DNA of 16,228 nt from a bacterium (GTDB lineage Bacteria > Patescibacteriota > Patescibacteriia > Patescibacteriales > GWE2-39-37): contig JAJYMT010000073.1 of NCBI GenBank assembly GCA_021786695.1, positions 1-16,228 of the forward strand, given 5' to 3'. This document shows, piece by piece, positions 5,271 to 10,775 of this stretch. Every line of letters starts with the position of its first letter. Positions within the stretch are counted from its first letter, which is position 1. The notes beneath the pieces are model-generated. The model saw nothing but the letters and a program-made list of their open reading frames with translations. It was not told the origin of the DNA and made no database searches. The translations under genes were made by a program, and so were the position numbers.

Positions 5271-5271
5271 G

Positions 5272-5358
5272 CGGAAAGGGAGGGATTCGAACCCTCGGAC
5301 CCCGTAAAGGGTCAACATCTTAGCAGGATGCTGCCTTCAGCCGCTCGGCCACCTTTCC
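5272..5358 (-). tRNA. tRNA-Ser (anticodon GCU)
   Basis: On the minus strand a 7-bp acceptor (GGAAAGG with CCTTTCC), a D-arm with GCC/GGC stem and GAGCGGCTGAA loop, an anticodon loop CTGCTAA with GCT at 5322-5324, a long variable arm (GACCC-TTTAC-GGGGTC) and the T-arm GAGGG-TTCGAAT-CCCTC all fit a class II serine tRNA reading AGC and AGU. The discriminator is G, as usual for tRNA-Ser. CCA is not encoded. The gene starts 6 nt after the stop of the GIY-YIG gene and is probably transcribed with it. Confidence 0.96.
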
Positions 5359-5364
5359 AATATT

Positions 5365-5607
5365 TTATGACTTTAACCTTCTTTTCAAATCAATTTTCCC
5401 ATCACTCGTTTTTAAAAACTTTTCTCTTCTCTCTGCCGCTTTCTTGTCTAAATATGCTTCATAACAAATTAAATGTAACGGCCGCCTAAAACGAGTCGAT
5501 TCAACTTTTCCCGCCTCGTGTTCGGCTATACGTCTTTTTAAGTCCGAAGTATAGCCGGTATATAAATTATTGTCTTTTCTGCTTTGTAAAATATATACGT
5601 AATGCAT
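5365..5607 (-). CDS. Single-domain GIY-YIG nuclease-like protein (UPF0213/YhbQ-type), 80 aa
   Basis: The whole protein is one GIY-YIG domain: HYVYILQS at residues 2-9 gives the YxY/I part of the motif and LYTGYTSDLKRRIAEH (15-30) gives the YTG (YIG) part with the conserved Arg (R26) and His. KAAERREKFLKTSDGKIDLKRRL near the end contains the conserved Glu (E59) and the C-terminal pattern of this family. Members are small and common in CPR bacteria. Nuclease activity is plausible but is not established for most of them. The ATG at 5607 is 6 nt downstream of a broken tRNA-Ser T-arm, and the stop is 6 nt before an intact tRNA-Ser, so the gene sits exactly between two tRNA copies. No ribosome site precedes the ATG. 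Confidence 0.9.
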   Translation of the reverse strand: MHYVYILQSRKDNNLYTGYTSDLKRRIAEHEAGKVESTRFRRPLHLICYEAYLDKKAAERREKFLKTSDGKIDLKRRLKS

Positions 5608-5620
5608 TTGTTTGGATTCG

Positions 5621-5658
5621 CCCCGGGATAAACCCGGGGCGCCCCGCGAATGCTGGGG
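5621..5658. repeat. Double-hairpin insert in the T-loop of the broken tRNA-Ser
   Basis: Two hairpins in 38 nt: CCCCGGG/CCCGGGG around ATAAA, and GCCCC/GGGGC around a 9-nt loop. The flanks suggest a 2-nt CG duplication, because TTCG precedes the insert and CGAATCC follows it on the minus strand. Confidence 0.6.
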
Positions 5659-5686
5659 CGAACCCTCGGACCCCGTGAAGGGTCAA

Positions 5687-5706
5687 CCCCACATGCGCGG
5701 GGCAGG
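5687..5706. repeat. Palindromic insert beside the variable arm of the broken tRNA-Ser
   Basis: 20 nt absent from the intact tRNA, with CCCC and GGGG arms. It shares ACATGCG and GCGGGGCA with the palindrome at the 5' end of radC. Confidence 0.55.
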
Positions 5707-5763
5707 CATCTTAGCAGGATGCTCTTTTCAGCCGCTCAAGCACCTCTCCAATAAATTTGATGA

Positions 5764-5788
5764 TAAAAAAAGAACCAACAACTTGGTC
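5764..5788 (-). terminator. Weak intrinsic terminator downstream of comF
   Basis: A 6-bp stem with one G-U pair (5773-5778 with 5783-5788) and a 4-nt loop, followed by seven T residues on the minus strand. It would end the transcript of comF and possibly of the secretion operon. It also lies just downstream of the predicted promoter at 5804-5832. Confidence 0.45.
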
Positions 5789-5803
5789 TAATTCGCTAAA
5801 ATT

Positions 5804-5832
5804 ATTCTAATATACAAAGGATGTTTTGTAAA
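5804..5832 (-). promoter_or_regulatory. Predicted promoter of the tRNA-Ser/GIY-YIG locus
   Basis: TTTACA (5827-5832), a 17-nt spacer and TAGAAT (5804-5809) on the minus strand. It is upstream of the broken tRNA, the GIY-YIG gene and the intact tRNA, and no other promoter for the intact tRNA is obvious. The weak terminator at 5764-5788 lies between this promoter and the genes, so it may be an attenuator or one of the two calls may be wrong. Confidence 0.45.
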
Positions 5833-5840
5833 CCCTGGCC

Positions 5841-5875
5841 CAAACCTGAAACCTAGCACCTAACACCTAAAACCT
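5841..5875. repeat. Five degenerate heptamers of NNNACCT
   Basis: CAAACCT, GAAACCT, AGCACCT, AACACCT and AAAACCT follow each other without gaps, ending 4 nt before the stop of comF. This is a micro-tandem array of unknown role. Confidence 0.7.
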
Positions 5876-5879
5876 GATT

Positions 5880-6623
5880 TTAGCCCCTCGCCACGGCCAC
5901 GGCCCAGACGGTTTTGGCGCCGGCCGCTTTGAGCGCTTTGGCGCACTCGCTGATCGTGGCGCCGGTCGTCACCACGTCATCGATCAACAGTACGATTTTG
6001 CCCTTAATATTTTGCTTATCACCCGTGAAAGAAAAACAATCCCTGACGTTTTCCCTCCTCTCTTCCTGGTTGAATCTGGTCTGCGGCTTGATATTTCTGA
6101 TCCTTGCCAAACTTTTCGCGTCGACTGTCTTGTCCAGTCCGGCGGCCACGGCGCGCGCGATCAGTTCTGCCTGATTGAAGCCGCGCCAGCGCTCTCGTTT
6201 CGGATGGAGCGGCACCGGCATGATGATCAGGTTGTTTCTTGTCTCGAATTCGGCCGAGAGCGACAGTTGTTTCAGAATTATTTTTGCCAAAATCGGGGCG
6301 ATATCTTCGATGAAATTATACTTGAGCAGTTTGACCAGTTGCGAAATTATTTTCCCGCGGTAATCCGCGGCCACGATCAGACCGTCGAGCTGAACTTCCG
6401 CTTTGCAGGCACGGCAGGTCTCGCCCGTTTCGCTCCAGCGGCCGCAATTAAAACATTCTTGCGCGTCCAAAATCTTTATTTTCAAGAAACATCCGGCGCA
6501 CAACCACTCGCCCTCGCGGCCGCAACCGACGCAGTGGATCGGAAATAATAGATCAACAAAAAAAGACCATGCTTGCCCGGCCTTTTGTCTGAAATTATTT
6601 TCAGCATGATTACCTGTATTCAA
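5880..6623 (-). CDS. comF: ComF family phosphoribosyltransferase-like protein
   Basis: This is a double zinc-finger ComF protein of 247 aa. CVGC (31-34) with CAGC (42-45), and CFNC (57-60) with CRAC (70-73), are the likely zinc ligands. The C-terminal half is a phosphoribosyltransferase-type fold with MPVPLHPKRERWRGFNQAE and the PRPP-loop-like VLLIDDVVTTGATI (211-224). Family members act in DNA uptake during natural transformation in several bacteria; the reaction is unknown. The start is the TTG at 6623, because no in-frame ATG or GTG precedes the first zinc finger; a purine stretch (AAGAAG) lies directly upstream but is too close to be a normal ribosome site. The gene lies 39 nt downstream of the VirB8-like gene and may be cotranscribed with the secretion operon, which would fit a DNA-transfer or uptake function, though this is inference. 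Confidence 0.92.
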   Translation of the reverse strand: MNTGNHAENNFRQKAGQAWSFFVDLLFPIHCVGCGREGEWLCAGCFLKIKILDAQECFNCGRWSETGETCRACKAEVQLDGLIVAADYRGKIISQLVKLLKYNFIEDIAPILAKIILKQLSLSAEFETRNNLIIMPVPLHPKRERWRGFNQAELIARAVAAGLDKTVDAKSLARIRNIKPQTRFNQEERRENVRDCFSFTGDKQNIKGKIVLLIDDVVTTGATISECAKALKAAGAKTVWAVAVARG

Positions 6624-6624
6624 C

Positions 6625-6652
6625 TTCTTAAATCTTAATTCTTAAATCTTAA
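6625..6652. repeat. Four heptamers of WTCTTAA
   Basis: TTCTTAA and ATCTTAA alternate twice without gaps in the 39-nt space between the VirB8-like gene and comF. A partial fifth unit, ATCC, follows. Confidence 0.75.
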
Positions 6653-6662
6653 ATCCTGTTGT

Positions 6663-7280
6663 TTACTTCGCCTGCCAATTCGCCTCGTCGGTCTTCCAGA
6701 TGCCGCCCTCTTTCTTGAAGACGATTTCCAGGTTCTGGCCGAAACCGGCGGAGTTGGCGCCGGTCGAAAGCGACTCGCGCCGCTGGGTGCCGACCATGAT
6801 CTTGGCGGTCCCGGCCTCGGCGTCGAAGGTCACCGTTTTCTGCGAGATGGCACGCGTGGTGATGCCGTAATAGATGCTGGTATCCTCTTTGCGCATGATC
6901 ATCAGCTTGATGAACTCCTCGGCCCAGGCCTGCATCCGCACGGTCATAAAGATCTCCAGGTCGCGCAAATTACGGTAATTCGACTGGTTGGAGTAGCTGC
7001 CGAAGCGCTCGGCAAAGAGCGCCGCCATCTGTTTCAGGTCCTCCTCGCCCACTTCTTTGGGCGCGATCTGCGGCTTGATCTCGATTATCTTCTTCTCGCC
7101 CGCCGGTTTAGCCGGGACGGCCGGACCGGTCTTTGCCGGCTGCTCTTTTATCGCCGGTTGCCTTACCGGCTCCGGTTGCTTGTTGAAATCGTAAAAAAAT
7201 AAAACATAAACGATGCCGGCCGCTACGGCCAGACCGATCAGTAAGAATATTCCGCCTGTAAGTCGTCGATCGATCTCCAT
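6663..7280 (-). CDS. VirB8-like bitopic protein of the secretion operon, 205 aa
   Basis: A short basic N-terminus (MEIDRRLTGG) is followed by one membrane helix at about 10-30 (GIFLLIGLAVAAGIVYVLFF). Next come a Pro/Lys/Ala-rich linker (35-70) and an exported domain of about 130 residues. This domain has helices at 78-125 (QMAALFAERFGSY, MQAWAEEFIKLM) and a run of strands ending LEIVFKKEGGIWKTDEANWQ. Helices followed by a curved sheet, with a final W-K-hydrophobic strand, are typical of NTF2-like folds such as VirB8/TrbF. The position directly after VirB4 agrees with that. The sequence itself is not diagnostic, so the VirB8 name is an inference. It would couple the inner-membrane complex to the outside. 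ATG at 7280 follows the VirB4 stop by 3 nt, so it is translationally close. Confidence 0.75.
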   Translation of the reverse strand: MEIDRRLTGGIFLLIGLAVAAGIVYVLFFYDFNKQPEPVRQPAIKEQPAKTGPAVPAKPAGEKKIIEIKPQIAPKEVGEEDLKQMAALFAERFGSYSNQSNYRNLRDLEIFMTVRMQAWAEEFIKLMIMRKEDTSIYYGITTRAISQKTVTFDAEAGTAKIMVGTQRRESLSTGANSAGFGQNLEIVFKKEGGIWKTDEANWQAK

Positions 7281-7283
7281 ATG

Positions 7284-9212
7284 TTATAATTCTATCTGCT
7301 CGCCGCCGCCCGGCGCGCCCTCGATCTGCCCCTGGCTTTCCACGCTGGCCGCGAACTCTTTCTTGGCTTCCTCGATCTCCAGGAGCTGCTTCGGGTCAGT
7401 GGTGATCAGCTGGTCTTCAGTATAGGAAGCGACGATCTTGATCGCCGCGTGCTTGGAGCCGGCGAAAAAGATCCCCTCGCCCACGCCGCATTCGAGCAGC
7501 AGATATTTCTCGCCCTCGGTCAGGTTGAAGGTCTTCTGCACCAGTGCCATCGCCGCCGGCGACTGCTTGAGCAAAAGCTGCAGCGAGGAGTTGGTGACGA
7601 TCGCCTGGCCGTAGGGCGAGGTCAAGAAGTCGTTCACGTCCTGGGTAATGGTGGTGACGCCGAGATAATACTTGCGGCAGCGCTTGACCAGCGCGTAGAT
7701 GAATTTGGCCGAGTCCTCGTGCTGCATCATCCACCAGGCCTCATCGATTACCAGGATCCGCCGCTTGACCTCCGAACGCACCGTATTCCAGATATAGTTG
7801 ATGATGGTGTAGATGGCGATCGGCCGCAATTCGTCTTCCAGGTCGCGCACCGAGAAACAAACCAGCTGGTTGTCCATGCGCACATTGGTCGGATTGTTCA
7901 GAAGGCCGGCGAAGGTGCCCTCGGTGTATTTGCGCAGGCGCAGGGCCAGATCGGCGCCGCCCTCCATGCCTTCGAGCACGTCCTGTAGATCCCGCATGAT
8001 CGGCGGCTCCACTTTGGTCAGGTCCGCCTCGGCCGTGATGTCTTTCTTGGCAAAGGTTTCGAGCAGCGCCCGATCAACGATCGAGTCCTCCTGGTGATTC
8101 AGATCCCCGAGCATCAGCCGGATCAGGCCCTTAGTGGTGATCACCGCGCTCCTGATCACGTCTTCGGCGCGCGAGTCGCCGCCGATCGAGCGCGGCAGGT
8201 CGAAGGGATTGATCTTATTTTCGCTCGAAAGCGAGATGTTCACATAGGTGCCGCCGACCGCGTCCGACAGGTGCTTGTATTCATATTCCGGATCGATGAT
8301 GATCACGTCCGTGCCCATCATCAAGCTACGCAGAACCTCCAGCTTGATCGCGTAGCTCTTGCCGGCGCCGGAGGTGGCGAAAACCACGGTGTTGGCGTTC
8401 TGCAAAGAAAAACGGTCGAACAGGATCAACGAATTATTGTGGCGGTTGATGCCGTAAAGGATGCCGTTATCGCTCGTCAGTTCGGACGACATGAACGGGA
8501 AAGAGGAAGCGATCGGCGAAGAGTTCATATTGAAAGCGATGTACAGCTCGTCGTTGCCGATCGGCATGGTCGAATTGAACCCCTGCTCGGATTGGTAGAA
8601 AGAGCGGCGCGAATAGACCAGCCGCGAACCGAAAATATTCTCGATCTCGTCCGACTCGCGGTCGAGCTCTTCTTTGGTGTCGGCGTAGATGGTGACGTAC
8701 AGGGCGAACTGGAAAAATTTTTCCGTGCCCTGAGTCAGCGCGTCGCGCAGGGCCTCGATGTCCTGCAGAGCGGTTTCGCGCAAGGGATCGCGCGCCGCGC
8801 CCTTCTCGGCGTCGGAAATGATCTGCGCCTCAAGCGTGCCGACTTTCTTTTTGAGTTGTTTCAGCACAATCGGACTGGATATCGGGTAGAAAAACATCGA
8901 AATGTCGATGGTGGAGTTCAGGTTGATGATCGGCGCGAACCAGCCGACGCTGATATAGCGCGGATAGTTGATGACGAAAATGGTGCGCACGAACTTTTCG
9001 CCCAGCCGCAGGTAGTCGGGAAAACGCTGCAAACTGGCCGGCGCGATCAGGTCCTTGATGGTGACGATGCCGCGCCGGAAGGCCTTTTCCTGCTCGATCA
9101 ATTCCCTGGTCGTATCGATGCTCTGCTGGCTCTCGACCGCGGCCAAGACCTGCTGGCGCTTACGCTCCAGTTCCTCGGCTTCCTGTTTTTGCACTTGATT
9201 CGGATTAAACAT
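7284..9212 (-). CDS. virB4: VirB4/TraC-type secretion ATPase, C-terminal part, 642 aa
   Basis: This is the hexameric motor ATPase of type IV secretion systems. Walker A is ATSGAGKS (279-286, Lys285), preceded by a beta strand and followed by IIIDPEYEY. Walker B is RRILVIDEAWW (485-494, Asp490 and Glu491). Downstream are the VTTITQDVNDFL sensor-like segment and QLLLKQ, both usual in VirB4. The first 200 residues carry a basic, Glu-rich helical start and part of the VirB4 N-terminal region (FPDYLRLGEKFVRTIFVINYP). The very beginning of a normal VirB4 is encoded by the separate upstream gene at 9215-9892, which ends 2 nt before this ATG. It acts at the cytoplasmic face of the inner membrane and would energise assembly or DNA transfer. 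All catalytic motifs are intact. Confidence 0.95.
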   Translation of the reverse strand: MFNPNQVQKQEAEELERKRQQVLAAVESQQSIDTTRELIEQEKAFRRGIVTIKDLIAPASLQRFPDYLRLGEKFVRTIFVINYPRYISVGWFAPIINLNSTIDISMFFYPISSPIVLKQLKKKVGTLEAQIISDAEKGAARDPLRETALQDIEALRDALTQGTEKFFQFALYVTIYADTKEELDRESDEIENIFGSRLVYSRRSFYQSEQGFNSTMPIGNDELYIAFNMNSSPIASSFPFMSSELTSDNGILYGINRHNNSLILFDRFSLQNANTVVFATSGAGKSYAIKLEVLRSLMMGTDVIIIDPEYEYKHLSDAVGGTYVNISLSSENKINPFDLPRSIGGDSRAEDVIRSAVITTKGLIRLMLGDLNHQEDSIVDRALLETFAKKDITAEADLTKVEPPIMRDLQDVLEGMEGGADLALRLRKYTEGTFAGLLNNPTNVRMDNQLVCFSVRDLEDELRPIAIYTIINYIWNTVRSEVKRRILVIDEAWWMMQHEDSAKFIYALVKRCRKYYLGVTTITQDVNDFLTSPYGQAIVTNSSLQLLLKQSPAAMALVQKTFNLTEGEKYLLLECGVGEGIFFAGSKHAAIKIVASYTEDQLITTDPKQLLEIEEAKKEFAASVESQGQIEGAPGGGEQIEL

Positions 9213-9214
9213 CG

Positions 9215-9892
9215 TTATTCGCTTATTCGCAATTTATTTATATCCGCCAGTTTCTGGTTGGCGGAGACCACCGGATTGTAGGTATTATAATATAATTCTA
9301 CCAGCCCTTGAGTATCAAGTTCGACTGCATTGAGGCCGATCGAGGCCAGGCCGGAGATGGTGTTCTCCACCCGCCTGGTCAATTTCTCGCGCCGGCGCAG
9401 GAACATCTCCCGCTTCATCTTGACCAGCGACCCGGGCTTCAGGGCGTCGGTGAGCGAGGAGAAGAAGCCCTTCTGCTTGTCGGTGATCGGATTGTACGGC
9501 ACCACCAGATAGAACTTCTTGTTCATAATCTTGCCGATGGAAATCAGCTCGGTGATATACTGGATATATTCGGCGATCTGGATTTTCAAAAGTTCATTGG
9601 TCTGCTCTTTCTCTTTCTGTTTCAGGGCGTTCAGATAATTTTCGATGTCAAGTTCGCGCGACTGCACCACCACCTGCAGGGGGAAATCGATATTGTTCAA
9701 GAAGCCGACATAGGCGGCGATGATCGCGCCCTGTTCGTCCTCGCTTTTCAAGGAAAAGTTGATGCTCGAAACCAGGATCACCGACCGTAAAGTACCGTCT
9801 TTCATGATAACGGTGTTATCGCGGATCTCAGCGATATCGAGATAGCGCTGGGTCGAAGCCGAAATCTTGCCGCTAGCGAGTTTATTTGCCAT
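9215..9892 (-). CDS. TraC/VirB4 N-terminal domain as a separate protein, 225 aa
   Basis: The sequence STQRYLDIAEIRDNTVIMKDG (12-32) and the following strand-rich stretch (SVILVSSINFSLKSEDEQGAI, FPLQVVVQSRELDIENYL) are the usual beginning of TraC/VirB4 proteins, here cut off from the ATPase part. A charged helical section (88-125) and KFYLVVPYNP (126-135) follow. The C-terminal segment (KREMFLRRREKLTRRVENTISGLASIGLNAVELDTQGL, about 160-197) has the pattern found at this point in VirB4. The stop TAA is 2 nt before the ATG of the ATPase gene, so the two are almost certainly translated together and form one functional unit. There is no ATPase motif, signal peptide or membrane helix. The gap to the four-helix-bundle gene upstream is 57 nt, filled with AT-rich repeat. 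Confidence 0.85.
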   Translation of the reverse strand: MANKLASGKISASTQRYLDIAEIRDNTVIMKDGTLRSVILVSSINFSLKSEDEQGAIIAAYVGFLNNIDFPLQVVVQSRELDIENYLNALKQKEKEQTNELLKIQIAEYIQYITELISIGKIMNKKFYLVVPYNPITDKQKGFFSSLTDALKPGSLVKMKREMFLRRREKLTRRVENTISGLASIGLNAVELDTQGLVELYYNTYNPVVSANQKLADINKLRISE

Positions 9893-9912
9893 AGTAATAA
9901 AATCAAAATGGA

Positions 9913-9953
9913 AAAATCAAAATTTAAAATGACAGTTTAAAATTTAAAGTTAC
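9913..9953. repeat. Left inverted repeat flanking the four-helix-bundle gene
   Basis: This 41-nt stretch matches the reverse complement of 10291-10331 at about 34 of 41 positions, with shared blocks ATCAAAAT, AAAATGACA and TTTAAA. It covers the stop codon of the four-helix-bundle gene. Position is accurate to about one base. Confidence 0.65.
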
Positions 9954-10321
9954 TTCTTGCCCTTAAGCGTTAAAATGCTTGATGCTATTATATTAGCTAT
10001 TTCGATTAACTCATTCAGTAGCCATGATAGTTCGTTTTTATTGCCCTTATCAAGATCTCTTAATAGAGTCAGCCAAACCTTAGATTCGTTTGCGGATTTT
10101 AATGAATGGGTGAAAAAATTAATAAAATCCTTTCTGGAACTTGCCGAACTTGCTTCAACATAATTGGCTAAGATGCTTGTACCGCTACGAATTAATTGAT
10201 TACCCATTGTCTGGCAGACAGAATCTTTTGGCAGTTTATCGATAAACTTTATTAATCTCAATACAAAATTATATAAACGTTTTTTAAATTCAATTTTAAA
10301 CTTTGAATTGTCATTTTGCAT
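9950..10321 (-). CDS. Four-helix-bundle protein (23S rRNA IVS-encoded type / S23 family), 123 aa
   Basis: This belongs to the four-helix-bundle family first seen in intervening sequences of 23S rRNA genes. Characteristic stretches are KFIDKLPKDS, QLIRSGTSILANYVEA, RKDFINFFTHSLKSANESKVWLTLL and ELIEIANIIASSILTLK; the four helices span roughly 6-30, 38-60, 62-90 and 94-120. Its biochemical role is unknown. Relatives form pentamers and include Avd of diversity-generating retroelements, but no reverse transcriptase or template repeat is present here. The gene interrupts the secretion operon between PrgI and VirB4-N, is more AT-rich than both, and is bounded by 41-nt inverted repeats. The right repeat contains the start codon and encodes the first residues (MQNDNSKFKI). 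This suggests a mobile cassette. Confidence 0.9.
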   Translation of the reverse strand: MQNDNSKFKIEFKKRLYNFVLRLIKFIDKLPKDSVCQTMGNQLIRSGTSILANYVEASSASSRKDFINFFTHSLKSANESKVWLTLLRDLDKGNKNELSWLLNELIEIANIIASSILTLKGKK

Positions 10322-10331
10322 TTTGATATTT
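10291..10331. repeat. Right inverted repeat flanking the four-helix-bundle gene
   Basis: Partner of 9913-9953. It begins 5 nt downstream of the PrgI stop codon and runs through the ATG at 10321 into codon 10 of the four-helix-bundle gene. Confidence 0.65.
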
Positions 10332-10336
10332 AATTT

Positions 10337-10774
10337 TTACACCTTATCCTCTCCCTTATACGCTCCCTGGGTATCGACAATCAATGACAGTTCTTGCAGG
10401 CGGGACGTCTGGTAGGCGGGCAGGTGATTCACGGCCGCCGCGGCCGCGGCCGGCTTACTTACTACTTTGCCCGGTTCAATCTCGGCCTCGTTGTTGCCGT
10501 TGTTCCAGACCCGCAGGCCGGCGCGCTTCAGCGTCTGCACCATATTCAGGACGAAAAAATGGAACGGACGGCCGTTGACCTTGATGAAGGCGAAGACCAG
10601 GGCGATCGCCAATTCCGGGATGCTGATGACGATGAACCAACTGAAATAAAAAATCTTGTAATTGAGAGCGATCAGCATGAAAGTGCCGAGCATGATCACG
10701 AACTGCCGGCTGGTGATCGGGCCGATGATCTTGTCTTCAACGTCGATGAATTGTGGTACGGTGAATTGTTGCAT
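10337..10774 (-). CDS. PrgI family (VirB3-like) membrane protein, 145 aa
   Basis: The N-terminus VPQFIDVEDKIIGPITSRQF (6-25) is the PrgI family signature. Two membrane helices follow at about 26-44 (VIMLGTFMLIALNYKIFYF) and 46-64 (WFIVISIPELAIALVFAF). Next is the conserved segment IKVNGRPFHFFVLNMVQTLKRAG, which in this family lies along the membrane. The C-terminal 50 residues are a variable Ala-rich tail. PrgI proteins occupy the place of VirB3 beside VirB4 in Gram-positive and CPR type IV secretion systems and probably anchor the ATPase to the membrane. In such operons PrgI normally directly precedes the VirB4 gene; here the four-helix-bundle cassette comes between. ATG is 1 nt after the upstream gene's stop, so coupling is likely. 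Confidence 0.92.
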   Translation of the reverse strand: MQQFTVPQFIDVEDKIIGPITSRQFVIMLGTFMLIALNYKIFYFSWFIVISIPELAIALVFAFIKVNGRPFHFFVLNMVQTLKRAGLRVWNNGNNEAEIEPGKVVSKPAAAAAAVNHLPAYQTSRLQELSLIVDTQGAYKGEDKV

Positions 10775-10775
10775 C

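Larger units (their letters stand above)
5614..5749 (-). pseudogene. Broken tRNA-Ser (GCU) with two palindromic inserts
   Basis: From 5749 the minus strand reads a tRNA-Ser very like the intact one: acceptor 5' strand GGAGAGG, D-arm, the same GCT anticodon loop, the variable arm and the T-stem 5' strand with TTCG. A 20-nt insert (5687-5706) separates the anticodon stem from the variable arm, and a 38-nt insert (5621-5658) splits the T-loop. After CGAATCC the T-stem 3' strand and acceptor 3' strand are gone. The D-stem is CTT/AAG against GCC/GGC in the intact gene, a compensated change. The copy was therefore probably functional and had diverged before it was broken. A processed RNA with removed inserts is unlikely, because no acceptor partner CCTCTCC follows. 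Confidence 0.75.

Noticed and set aside
5100..5489. 129-codon plus-strand frame across the tRNA-Ser gene
   Set aside because: It lies antisense to an intact tRNA, a terminator and the GIY-YIG gene. It reads tRNA sequence as protein.
5614..5749. Functional tRNA-Ser with introns
   Set aside because: The inserts are in the T-loop and beside the variable arm rather than the anticodon loop, and the 3' acceptor strand that should pair with GGAGAGG is missing.
8094..9281. Open frame of 395 codons on the plus strand opposite the VirB4 ATPase gene
   Set aside because: It is the antisense shadow of a gene with intact Walker motifs in GC-rich DNA. The translation is Arg/Val/Asp-rich low-complexity sequence without any family pattern.
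9950..10321. Diversity-generating retroelement accessory protein (Avd)
   Set aside because: Avd shares the four-helix-bundle fold, but there is no reverse transcriptase, template repeat or variable repeat in the window, and the motifs match the rRNA-IVS type.
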